NCBI GenBank assembly: GCA_002480735.1
Contig: DLCS01000035.1
Location: 485 to 8,898 of the forward strand
From: Bacillaceae bacterium UBA7792
GTDB lineage: Bacteria > Bacillota > Bacilli > Bacillales > Cytobacillaceae
DNA length: 8,414 nucleotides
Reading direction: 5' to 3'
In this document: positions 1-8,279 of the stretch, piece by piece
How the letters are laid out: each line of letters opens with the position of its first letter
Numbering within the stretch: position 1 is the stretch's first letter
Translations under genes and position numbers: made by a program
Notes under the pieces: generated by a model
Told to the model about the DNA's origin: nothing
Database searches by the model: none
What the model saw: only the letters and a program-made list of their open reading frames with translations

Positions 1-2
1 GT

Positions 3-83
3 CACCAATCAGACATCTGGTTTGGTCATGATGCCAACCAATTTAAAACATTCATCAAATCGACCGATGGCTATTACGAATAA
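3..83 (+). CDS. C-terminal end of an upstream hydrolase, probably MBL-fold (AHL-lactonase-like)
   Basis: This is a partial gene entering from the left edge; only the last 26 codons and a TAA stop are visible. The tail reads ...SDIWFGHDANQFKTF... and ends in YYE. The W/F-F-G-H-D-x-x-Q pattern near the C-terminus resembles the end of metallo-beta-lactamase-fold lactonases of the AiiA type, where this His-Asp stretch closes the fold near the metal site. That is a comparison from memory on a very short stretch. The other two forward frames either stop early or give no family-like sequence. A hairpin terminator about 75 bases downstream fits this being the last gene of its unit. It has no evident functional link to the sugar operon that follows. 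Confidence 0.5.
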   Translation, partial: HQSDIWFGHDANQFKTFIKSTDGYYE

Positions 84-158
84 TTAAGAGTAATTTCGTT
101 CTTTCTAAAAGGAGCCCTTTGAACATCGAATTGTAGTTGAATACTTAATACAGGGAAC

Positions 159-200
159 GAATAGACCTTTTCGTCGGAGGAAAGGTCTATTTCAATTTCG
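159..200 (+). terminator. Hairpin terminator of the upstream gene
   Basis: The arms ATAGACCTTT (161-170) and AAAGGTCTAT (181-190) are perfectly complementary around a 10-nt loop. An extra A-T pair (160/191) and a G-T wobble (159/192) lengthen the stem. A T-rich but interrupted tail follows (TTCAATTTCGTTTTG). The stem is AT-rich and the T-run is broken, so termination may be only moderate. The position, after the upstream stop codon and before the next promoter, suits a terminator. Confidence 0.6.
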
Positions 201-249
201 TTTTGTTCCTCCTAAGCGTTAATACATTCGTGAAGACTACACTTATGTA

Positions 250-263
250 CGAAATCGGTTTCT
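250..263 (+). promoter_or_regulatory. Weak upstream operator-like box
   Basis: CGAAATCGGTTTCT matches the two strong boxes (consensus GGAAAGCGGTTTCC) at 11 of 14 positions and keeps the GAAA-n-CGG-TTTC core. Its centre is 141 bp upstream of the centre of the 391-404 box, so it could be an auxiliary site for DNA looping by a LacI-family tetramer or a weak CcpA site. It may also be chance, because the sequence around it is an imperfect dyad (AATCGG...CCGATT, 253-274) that could have another origin. Confidence 0.3.
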
Positions 264-355
264 AAACCCCGATTAAATCCATTCTCAAAATTCCCAGTTT
301 TATCAATGTTTAAGGAGTAATTTATAAAATTTTCTATAAATTTAGAAATTTATGG

Positions 356-385
356 TTGATTTTTATCATATTTATAGGCTAGTAT
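356..385 (+). promoter_or_regulatory. Candidate sigma-A promoter of the sugar operon
   Basis: A -35-like TTGATT (356-361) is followed after 18 bp by a -10-like TAGTAT (380-385). An overlapping TATATT (383-388) is a better -10 but would need a 21-bp spacer from the same -35. Either choice puts the transcription start near 392, inside or next to the first operator box, with the second box about 36 bp further downstream. That arrangement suits repression by steric blocking plus roadblock. The start site is inferred from sequence only. Confidence 0.5.
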
Positions 386-390
386 ATTAA

Positions 391-404
391 TGAAAGCGGT
401 TTCC
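391..404 (+). promoter_or_regulatory. LacI/CcpA-type operator box 1 (cre-like)
   Basis: TGAAAGCGGTTTCC fits the Bacillus cre consensus TGWAANCGNTNWCA at every specified position except the last base (C instead of A). It is also a near-perfect dyad of the general LacI-family form. It overlies the predicted transcription start, so binding should repress. The box shares 13 identical bases with box 2. It may be bound by the LacI-type regulator of this operon, by CcpA, or by both; the sequence alone does not separate these. Confidence 0.75.
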
Positions 405-426
405 TTTATTTTTTTATAAAGTTTAT

Positions 427-440
427 GGAAAGCGGTTTCC
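427..440 (+). promoter_or_regulatory. LacI/CcpA-type operator box 2
   Basis: GGAAAGCGGTTTCC is symmetric in six of its seven base pairs. It lies 36 bp (centre to centre 35.5-36) downstream of box 1, about 3.4 helical turns, and inside the predicted transcribed leader. An exact 14-base copy occurs inside the regulator gene at 4331-4344. Because the symmetry (GG...CC) is better than in box 1, this may be the preferred site for the local regulator, while box 1 is closer to a cre. Confidence 0.75.
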
Positions 441-511
441 TTAAACTAGAGGAGGTGTTTATTTACAAGTTTAATAGAAAGTGAGTTTGCGATAACCAAA
501 ACTAATACATT

Positions 512-526
512 GGGGGAATTCAATTG
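512..526 (+). promoter_or_regulatory. Ribosome binding site deciding the TTG start of the solute-binding protein
   Basis: GGGGG (512-516) lies 7 nt before TTG at 524. The in-frame ATG at 533 is 16 nt from this site and has only AAAGG directly touching it, so TTG is preferred. The site is G-rich rather than AGGAGG, which may keep initiation modest. Confidence 0.55.
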
Positions 527-1834
527 AAAAGGATGAAAAAATGGGTTGCCTTAGGGGTAGCTTCCTTGCTTGCTCTTTCATTAGCTGCCTGCAGCGAAAA
601 GGATAATGAAAAGGCATCAAGTGATGGCTCGAAAGATTCAAAGGGTGGAAAGGAACAAATTACGTTAGATTTCTGGACTTTTGGTGCAACAGGGTATGAA
701 GACTTAGCGAAAGAATACGAGAATCAAAATCCCAATATCAAAATTAAGGTGAAATCCTCTGAAACAGCAGACCATCATGATGCCTTATTTACAGCTTTAT
801 CTGCAGGCAGCGGGGCACCAGATATTGCGATGCTGGAATTAGATCAGTTTGATCGTTTCAAGGTAGCTCAGGATCGTTTCGTCAACTTATATGACCATGG
901 TGCGAAAGACGTGAAGGATCAGTACTTAGATTGGAAATGGAAATACGGAGAAAATGCAGATGGAGATTTTCTATTCGGTCTTCCTACTGACATTGGTCCG
1001 AAAGCATTGTATTATCGCACGGATGTATTTGAGAAAGCGGGCCTTCCAACTGAGCCAGAGGAAGTGGCAAGCCTTATCAATTCACCAGAAGCGTTTGAAC
1101 AAGCTGGTTTACAAGTGAAGGAAAAAACAGGTTTGTTTTTTATCGATAGTATTGAAATGGCATTCCGTGCTTACTTAGATGCTGCCGATCCAGCATTATT
1201 GTCACCTGACAACAAATTATTGCTAGGAGACGATAGTCAAGCGAAGAAAGCATTTGACTACGCTGTTAAATTAAATGATTTAGGGATAGTAGGTAAATTT
1301 GAAATGTGGAGCCCAGAGTGGGCCAATGCCGTTAATAAGGGTGAGTTTGGAGTAGAATTAGGAGCTGGTTGGTTAAAAGGCTGGATGGAAGGAAATGCAC
1401 CAGACGCAGTCGGAAAATGGAGAGTGGCTACTTTGCCAACAGATTTTGCGGCAAACTGGGGTGGTTCTTATATCGCAGTGCCAAATGAAACAAAGCATGC
1501 ACAAGAAGCTTATGATTTTATTGAATGGCTCCTATCAGCAGAAAATCAATTCAAATCATTCCAAAGTCATGGATTATTCCCATCTGCCAAGGCTGTCTAT
1601 GATATGGAAGAGTTTAAGACAAACGCAGATGAGTTTTTCGGCGGGCAGGCATCAGCTCCAGTATTTGCTGAAGCTGCCCAAGATATCTCTGGCATAGCTT
1701 TCAAGGGGGAAAAATACTTCCCAATCTATTCCGAAGTATTGAATGCTCTTAAGAATGTTCAAAATAATGGGACGGATCCAGAGAAAGAGTGGAAAGACGC
1801 TGTGAAGCGTGCGGAGGATTTATTAAAACGTTAA
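524..1834 (+). CDS. Sugar ABC transporter solute-binding lipoprotein (CUT1 family)
   Basis: This is the extracellular substrate receptor of the ABC importer encoded with the next two genes, anchored to the outer face of the membrane by a lipid. The 436-residue protein has a basic start (MKRMKK), a hydrophobic segment (about 8-21) and a lipobox LAAC, with the lipidated Cys at 23. A Ser/Lys/Asp-rich linker (about 24-46) follows, as in Gram-positive lipoproteins. The mature part begins with a DFWTFG segment and has the SAGSGAPDIAMLE stretch typical of family 1 extracellular binding proteins (SBP_bac_1). Length is normal for the family. TTG is the likely start from its ribosome binding site. The substrate cannot be read directly; the kinase and GH1 gene in the same operon point to a beta-glucoside or beta-linked disaccharide. 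It is first in the operon and is separated from the permeases by 184 nt with a long-range stem, a layout that often lets the binding protein be made in excess. Confidence 0.9.
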   Translation: MKRMKKWVALGVASLLALSLAACSEKDNEKASSDGSKDSKGGKEQITLDFWTFGATGYEDLAKEYENQNPNIKIKVKSSETADHHDALFTALSAGSGAPDIAMLELDQFDRFKVAQDRFVNLYDHGAKDVKDQYLDWKWKYGENADGDFLFGLPTDIGPKALYYRTDVFEKAGLPTEPEEVASLINSPEAFEQAGLQVKEKTGLFFIDSIEMAFRAYLDAADPALLSPDNKLLLGDDSQAKKAFDYAVKLNDLGIVGKFEMWSPEWANAVNKGEFGVELGAGWLKGWMEGNAPDAVGKWRVATLPTDFAANWGGSYIAVPNETKHAQEAYDFIEWLLSAENQFKSFQSHGLFPSAKAVYDMEEFKTNADEFFGGQASAPVFAEAAQDISGIAFKGEKYFPIYSEVLNALKNVQNNGTDPEKEWKDAVKRAEDLLKR

Positions 1835-2018
1835 TCTTGAGAATTTGAAGATAACGGTCGGCTTCCTTCAATGAGCGAGCCTTTCAGTGCAATCAGATAA
1901 GGTTCACGAAAAAAGGCCGGCCGTTCTTCCTATTCATCACCCACATGTGTGAAAATGATAGACGGATTTGGGGTCTCATTGGCACCATACATCCTCGAAC
2001 TGGAAAAGAGGCGTGAAA
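1835..2018 (+). promoter_or_regulatory. Intercistronic spacer with long-range stem between binding protein and permease genes
   Basis: The arms AACGGTCGGC (1853-1862) and GCCGGCCGTT (1916-1925) pair over ten positions with one G-U pair and can extend inward by two weaker pairs. They enclose about 50 nt with no strong internal hairpin that I can see. No T-run follows (CTTCCTATTC), so this is not a standard terminator. It could protect the 3' end of the binding-protein message or partly attenuate the permease message, as known for intercistronic structures after malE-type genes. A CACATGTG palindrome (1942-1949) also lies here. I see no convincing promoter. Confidence 0.45.
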
Positions 2019-2966
2019 ATGAACTCGATTAGTAAGAAGGAATCTATATTTAAGAGGAAGAAATTCCGGTCTGAAGAACAAAAGGACAGGATTTCGGGAT
2101 ATTTATATATAGCGCCTTTCTTCATAATTTTTACACTTATCGGTCTATATCCCGCATTATTTAGTATTTATTTGGCCTTCCAAAAATGGAATGGGCTAGG
2201 TCCCATGACATTTAATGGATTAGAAAATTTCAAAATGGTGTTAACAGACCCCCTATTTTGGAAGTCCGTCTACAACACGATTGTAATGGGGATTATGGGG
2301 ACAGCCCCCCAATTAATTGTCGGCCTTATTTTAGCCTACTTATTAAATATGGCTTTTCTTCGATTGAAGAGCTTCTTTCGTGTAACGATATTTATGCCTT
2401 ATTTGACATCAATGGTGGCTGTAGCCCTAATATTCAGTGTGCTATTTAGTAATCATGATTCTTCCTTAGCCAATTATGTGTTAACTCATCTTTTCGGACT
2501 TGACCCCGTCACATGGGGAGCATCCGAGTGGGGAACGAAAATCGCGATTTCGATTATGGTGTTCTGGAGATGGGTTGGATACAACACCATTATTTATCTA
2601 GCAGGAATTCAGAGCATTCCGAATGATTTATATGAAGCAGCAACGATCGATGGAGCAAATAAGGTTCAGCAGCTGTTTTACATCACCATACCAATGATGA
2701 AACCATTTATTATCCTGACGGTATTTACTTCTACAGTTGGTGCGATGCAGCTATTCTCTGAACCGACGGTATTTTTAGGAAGGGATGCATTTACAAGGGA
2801 TGAAGCGATGACCATCGTCATGTATTTGTATCGTGATGCATTTCGACTGCAGTCCTTTGGAACAGCTTCGGCAACCGCGATTATTCTATTAGTCATTATA
2901 ACGGTGTTTGCTGTCTTGAATACAAGGTTAACCCAAGGCTTTGGCAAAAAGAAAAGAGGTGTGTAG
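2019..2966 (+). CDS. Sugar ABC transporter permease, MalF-like
   Basis: This is one of the two membrane subunits forming the translocation channel of the importer. From ATG 2019 the protein has 315 residues. A lysine/arginine-rich cytoplasmic start precedes the first membrane segment (about YLYIAPFFIIFTLIGLY), and several further hydrophobic segments follow. The permease signature loop that docks on the ATPase is clear: E206-A-A-x3-G212-x9-I222-x-I-P225. The sequence type (first permease of a binding-protein/permease/permease set) is CUT1 MalF/UgpA/MsmF-like. The start is supported by GAGG at 2008-2011, 7 nt upstream; the frame is open further upstream to a TTG at 1968, but that lacks a binding site. 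Its stop is one base from the start of the next gene, so the two permeases should be translated together. Confidence 0.9.
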   Translation: MNSISKKESIFKRKKFRSEEQKDRISGYLYIAPFFIIFTLIGLYPALFSIYLAFQKWNGLGPMTFNGLENFKMVLTDPLFWKSVYNTIVMGIMGTAPQLIVGLILAYLLNMAFLRLKSFFRVTIFMPYLTSMVAVALIFSVLFSNHDSSLANYVLTHLFGLDPVTWGASEWGTKIAISIMVFWRWVGYNTIIYLAGIQSIPNDLYEAATIDGANKVQQLFYITIPMMKPFIILTVFTSTVGAMQLFSEPTVFLGRDAFTRDEAMTIVMYLYRDAFRLQSFGTASATAIILLVIITVFAVLNTRLTQGFGKKKRGV

Positions 2967-2967
2967 G

Positions 2968-3816
2968 ATGAGTAAACAAAAAGAGAAAAAGGGTAGAAAG
3001 CTATCAATAAGCAAAATCATTGTTTACTTGTTTTTATTCCTAGCCTCGCTTATTTCACTATTTCCTTTCTATTGGATGTTTGTGATGGCAACAAGGCCGA
3101 GTGCTGCCTATAACTCTATTCCGCCTGTACTAACACCAGGAAATATGATGGTTGAAAATTTTAAAAAGGTGTTAAGTCAAATCGATTTCTTCGGTGGCAT
3201 GTGGAACTCCTTTGTCCTTTGTGCCATTGTAACGATCGTTGTTCTATTCATCAGTTCCCTAGCCGGTTTTGCTTTCGCCAAATTTAAATTTCCAGGGAAA
3301 AATGTCCTTTTTGTAGCGGTTCTTTTGACGATGATTATTCCACCGCAATTAGGGTTAATTCCACAATATTTCCTAATTTCAAAAGCGGGACTCCTTAATA
3401 CCTTACCAGGGGTGATGATTCTATTCTTTCTTCATCCTCTAGGAATCTTTCTTATGAGACAATATATATCAGAAGCGGTTCCTGATGAGCTTATTGAAGC
3501 TGCAAAGCTGGATGGGTGTTCGAACTTTCGAATTTTTCGAAGCATTGTTTTACCAATCATTTTACCTGCATTTGCAACATTAGGAATCATTGTCTTCACA
3601 GCTGTTTGGGGAGAATTCTTATGGCAGTTTACGATATTACGAGACCCAGAGATGTACACCATTCAAGTGGCTCTTGCACAGTTAAGCAACACGCAAAATG
3701 TCGATTTTGGAATGATTATGTCTGGAGTATTCTGGGCAACTGTTCCATTATTAGTTATTTTCCTATTATTTAACCGTTTATTTATTTCCAGTATTACAGA
3801 GGGCTCTGTGAAATAA
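2968..3816 (+). CDS. Sugar ABC transporter permease, MalG-like
   Basis: This is the second membrane subunit of the importer, 282 residues from ATG 2968. A basic start (MSKQKEKKGRK) is followed by the first membrane segment and the PFYWMFVMATRP stretch common in MalG-type permeases. The ATPase-docking loop is canonical: E177-A-A-x3-G183-x9-I193-V-L-P196. The start lies one nucleotide after the stop of the MalF-like gene, with GAGGTG (2956-2961) as ribosome binding site inside the end of that gene, so translational coupling is likely. No ATPase gene follows here or elsewhere in the window, so the complex probably uses a shared ATPase encoded elsewhere. The 92-nt gap to the regulator gene has neither a clear terminator nor a good promoter, which suggests readthrough. 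Confidence 0.9.
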   Translation: MSKQKEKKGRKLSISKIIVYLFLFLASLISLFPFYWMFVMATRPSAAYNSIPPVLTPGNMMVENFKKVLSQIDFFGGMWNSFVLCAIVTIVVLFISSLAGFAFAKFKFPGKNVLFVAVLLTMIIPPQLGLIPQYFLISKAGLLNTLPGVMILFFLHPLGIFLMRQYISEAVPDELIEAAKLDGCSNFRIFRSIVLPIILPAFATLGIIVFTAVWGEFLWQFTILRDPEMYTIQVALAQLSNTQNVDFGMIMSGVFWATVPLLVIFLLFNRLFISSITEGSVK

Positions 3817-3908
3817 TTTTTCCTGTCCTTCTATTGTTTCCTGCACCAACTCTTAGTAATCTAAAGAATAGGAATATTATTATTTGATTGAAATTGAAGG
3901 GGAACACG

Positions 3909-4934
3909 ATGAATTTAACGATAAAAGATATTGCAAAAATGGCAGGGGTTTCACAGTCAACCGTATCAAAGGTAATCAATAGCTATGGCGGAATTAGTGA
4001 GAGGACAAAGCAGAAAGTTGAGACCGTTATTAATGAAATGGGCTACCAACCCAATTTTTCCGCAAGATCTCTTGCGACAAAAAAATCGAGTCTGATTGGC
4101 CTCATCTATGCGGGAAAAATCAATGTAGATATGACCCACCCCTATTTTAATGAGGTTATTTCAACTTTTAAGAAAAATATTGGTCTCCTTGGCTATGATA
4201 TTTTAATGTTCTCAACTGAACATTTTCTGAAGGATAATGGCAGCTACATTGCAAGATGCCAGCATTTCAATGTGGACGGCTGCTTAGTTATTGCGGGGGA
4301 AGAGGTGGAGGATGCCACATTTGAGCTTGCGGAAAGCGGTTTCCCTTGTATTGGGATCGATATTGAGTTAACCGGGCCAAAAGCAAGCTATGTGATGACC
4401 GATAATGTCAATCTTTCGCGAAGAGTCGTAGAGCATTTCTATTTGAATTCCATCAGAAAAATCGCCTTTATCGGTGGAATGCGTGAATCAGTGATTTCTA
4501 GTTTGCGAAAAAAAGGGTTTTTGGATGCGATCAATCAGTTTGGTCTTGAATTTCGAGAAGAATGGATTCAGTATGGTGATTTTCATGAAGAAAGCGGCTA
4601 CGTCGCTATGAAGAGAATACTTGAAATGAGGGAGATCCCAGAAGCTGTCTTTGCCACATCTGACATGATGGCCCTTGGTGCGCTAAGGGCTATTAGAGAG
4701 GCTGGACTCCAGGTTCCAAAGGATATCCGAATCGTTGGATGTGATGATATTGCTGCCTGTCGATACAGCGATCCGAAGCTTACGACAGTCAAACAGGATA
4801 AGGAAAGAATCGGCAAATTATCCGCTTATATGCTAAATGATTTCATTAATGGGAAGAGCCATATTAAGCCAGTGTTTACTGACTCTGAAATCATCGTACG
4901 AGATTCTTGTGGAACGAACAATAGCTTCTGGTAA
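3909..4934 (+). CDS. LacI-family transcriptional regulator
   Basis: This DNA-binding regulator is probably the local repressor of the operon. From ATG 3909 it has 341 residues, the usual family length. Residues 4-24 form the LacI helix-turn-helix (TIKDIAKMAGVS-QSTVSKVIN). Y46-Q-P-N and the A52-R-S-L55 hinge helix follow. The rest is a periplasmic-binding-protein-like sensor domain with typical late motifs (ATSDMMALGALRA, then IVGCDDI and LTTVKQD). Recognition-helix residues Q16, S17 and K21 differ from CcpA, so this is not CcpA. The likely effector is the imported sugar or its phosphate. GAAGGGGA (3896-3903) sits about 6 nt before the ATG and rules out the in-frame TTG at 3888. The coding sequence contains an exact copy of operator box 2, which could give feedback on its own transcription. 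Confidence 0.9.
   Translation: MNLTIKDIAKMAGVSQSTVSKVINSYGGISERTKQKVETVINEMGYQPNFSARSLATKKSSLIGLIYAGKINVDMTHPYFNEVISTFKKNIGLLGYDILMFSTEHFLKDNGSYIARCQHFNVDGCLVIAGEEVEDATFELAESGFPCIGIDIELTGPKASYVMTDNVNLSRRVVEHFYLNSIRKIAFIGGMRESVISSLRKKGFLDAINQFGLEFREEWIQYGDFHEESGYVAMKRILEMREIPEAVFATSDMMALGALRAIREAGLQVPKDIRIVGCDDIAACRYSDPKLTTVKQDKERIGKLSAYMLNDFINGKSHIKPVFTDSEIIVRDSCGTNNSFW
4331..4344 (+). promoter_or_regulatory. Intragenic copy of the operator box inside the regulator gene
   Basis: GGAAAGCGGTTTCC here is identical over 14 bases to the box at 427-440. It lies in the reading frame as codons for A-E-S-G-F-P (residues 141-146 of the regulator). Intragenic cre sites that act as roadblocks are known in Bacillus. 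The residues encoded are ordinary for this part of the family, so chance plus coding constraint cannot be excluded. Confidence 0.5.
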
Positions 4935-4990
4935 CCTTAGGATCATGGCAGATGTACAATGCCTTATGAAAGACTTTTGCATCGTTTGAT

Positions 4991-5003
4991 AGGAGGTTTA
5001 TGG

Positions 5004-5006
<3 letters not shown>
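4991..5006 (+). promoter_or_regulatory. Ribosome binding site deciding the TTG start of the ROK kinase
   Basis: AGGAGGT (4991-4997) lies 7 nt before TTG 5004. The ATG at 5000 is out of frame and gives only three codons (M-V-E-stop). The in-frame ATG at 4959 has no binding site and would put 15 residues ahead of the nucleotide-binding motif. TTG 5004 places D-T-G-G-S at residues 8-12, as expected for the family. Confidence 0.8.
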
Positions 5007-7375
<2,369 letters not shown>

Positions 7376-7388
7376 ATGAATAGAAGAT

Positions 7389-7418
7389 TCCCTACCTTTT
7401 TCGGTAGGGATATTTTTT
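7389..7418 (+). terminator. Rho-independent terminator of the sugar operon
   Basis: TCCCTACC (7389-7396) and GGTAGGGA (7403-7410) form a perfect 8-bp GC-rich stem with a six-base loop, followed by TATTTTTT (7411-7418). It lies 13 bases after the glycosidase stop. In the reverse direction the stem is followed by a poor T-tract, so it probably serves mainly the + strand but could help end the convergent gene as well. Confidence 0.9.
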
Positions 7419-7450
7419 GTGACCGGAAAGCTTAGATTACGTATTGATTC

Positions 7451-8191
7451 TTACTCCTTCAACTGCTTTTCCGCCACTTCCAGTTCTTCCTTGCTATCTG
7501 TATGGACAAAAAAGCGCTGGATTGGATTTGTGATGCGATTGAGTCCAGTCTCAAACTTTTCTACAAGATGTGTTGTTCGCTCATAGATGACTGAACGGAG
7601 ATGATCGAGCTCTCCACTGAGTTTTTTCAAAAACCCTTCCTGCTGATCCAATCTTTCCATGACCGTTGTGTGATAGACCTCCTGGAGATCCAGTTTTTTC
7701 GAAATCTCGTTATAGAACTCCTGCTGCTTCTTCAGTTCTTCACCAACAGCTTCATGTCCCTCAAGATGGGCGGACATTTTTGAAATCGCAACTTCCTGGG
7801 CCTCCTGTTGGTTCAAAATCGCCTGCGTCATTAAGCCATCAGCATCCAGCTTCTCCATTAATGCCTCGTTCCTTTTCTCCAGCTCATCTAATCGTTGAAT
7901 CAGCATCTCATTTGTTTTCAACTGATTTTCTAATAGGTCCTGCATTTGCCTTGAATACTGCTCCTGGTCATTCAGTTTGTTCTCCATCTGCTGCAGCTTG
8001 CTCGCTTGAGCGGTTCTCGTTCTTTGTATTGCATGATGAACCCTTTTTAACGAGTTTTGCAGGGTATCATTCATACTAATTTGCATCTCGAACATGGCCT
8101 GTAAAGAATTATATCTAAATACCTCCTGATTCGACGAGATTGGCTTGGAATCTATCCTAAGATAGACTTGAGGGTTCTTCTTTATCCCCAT
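7451..8191 (-). CDS. Coiled-coil protein of unknown function
   Basis: I do not recognise this 246-residue protein. A short, less regular N-terminal part (1-35, with NPQVYLRID and F-R-Y-N-S-L-Q-A-M-F) is followed by a long, charged, Gln/Glu/Leu-rich region (about 35-215) with heptad-like spacing and almost no Pro or Gly, so a long coiled coil is expected. A short motif L-x-x-[QH]-E recurs (residues 73, 126, 143, 167, 181), the last two exactly 14 residues apart. The C-terminus (about 216-246) has a NPIQRFFV stretch and then an acidic/basic tail. There is no signal peptide, membrane segment, Cys or enzyme motif. The ATG at 8191 is preceded by AAGGAAG, a moderate ribosome binding site with long spacing. 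It is convergent with the sugar operon and shows no sign of belonging to it. A structural or scaffold role is possible but not shown. Confidence 0.85.
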   Translation of the reverse strand: MGIKKNPQVYLRIDSKPISSNQEVFRYNSLQAMFEMQISMNDTLQNSLKRVHHAIQRTRTAQASKLQQMENKLNDQEQYSRQMQDLLENQLKTNEMLIQRLDELEKRNEALMEKLDADGLMTQAILNQQEAQEVAISKMSAHLEGHEAVGEELKKQQEFYNEISKKLDLQEVYHTTVMERLDQQEGFLKKLSGELDHLRSVIYERTTHLVEKFETGLNRITNPIQRFFVHTDSKEELEVAEKQLKE

Positions 8192-8251
8192 CTGTTTGTC
8201 ACTTCCTTTTTAATAGGCTGAGAAAAGAGCTTTTTAATAAAACTGTGTCCT

Positions 8252-8279
8252 ATATTATGCTATGAAAATTCGTTCGCAA
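8252..8279 (-). promoter_or_regulatory. Candidate promoter of the coiled-coil gene
   Basis: On the - strand TTGCGA (8279-8274) is followed after 16 bp by TAATAT (8257-8252), a fair sigma-A promoter about 60 bases before the start codon. The -10 area also reads CATAATATA, which fits the -10 of the mother-cell sporulation sigma factors (CATAnnnTA), but I see no matching -35 at the required distance. Confidence 0.4.

Larger units (their letters stand above)
84..523. other. Non-coding control region between the upstream gene and the sugar operon
   Basis: This 440-base stretch holds no credible protein gene; the only start codons behind purine-rich sequence lead to frames of ten codons or fewer. 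From left to right it contains the hairpin terminator, a weak operator-like sequence (250-263), an AT-rich dyad with arms TTTCTA/TAGAAA (331-336 and 343-348), a promoter candidate, two strong operator boxes, an AGGAGG sequence with no start codon behind it (449-456), and the ribosome binding site of the solute-binding protein gene. The 320-390 segment is very AT-rich and could act as an UP element or bent DNA. Confidence 0.7.

Noticed and set aside
84..523. Riboswitch or T-box in the operon leader
   Set aside because: I found no conserved T-box sequence, no terminator hairpin before the first gene and no recognisable aptamer core.
1945..2016. A 23-codon frame just before the MalF-like gene, ending 2 nt before its ATG
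   Set aside because: It has no ribosome binding site and no recognisable protein character; its closeness to the next start may be chance.
3471..3485. AGAAGCGGTTCC in the MalG-like gene as another operator
   Set aside because: One base is missing in each half compared with the boxes, so the spacing is wrong for a LacI-family dyad.
3834..3862. A separate promoter for the regulator gene (TTGTTT, 17 bp, TAATCT)
   Set aside because: The -10 matches only three of six positions; readthrough from the permeases is the simpler view.
4959..5003. An ATG start for the kinase 15 codons upstream
   Set aside because: It has no ribosome binding site, and the extra residues precede the usual N-terminal nucleotide motif; AGGAGGT points to TTG 5004.
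7666..8079. A 137-codon open frame on the + strand opposite the coiled-coil gene
   Set aside because: It is antisense to a protein with clear heptad character; its composition (Pro/Ser/His-rich) is what results from reading Gln/Glu/Leu codons backwards.
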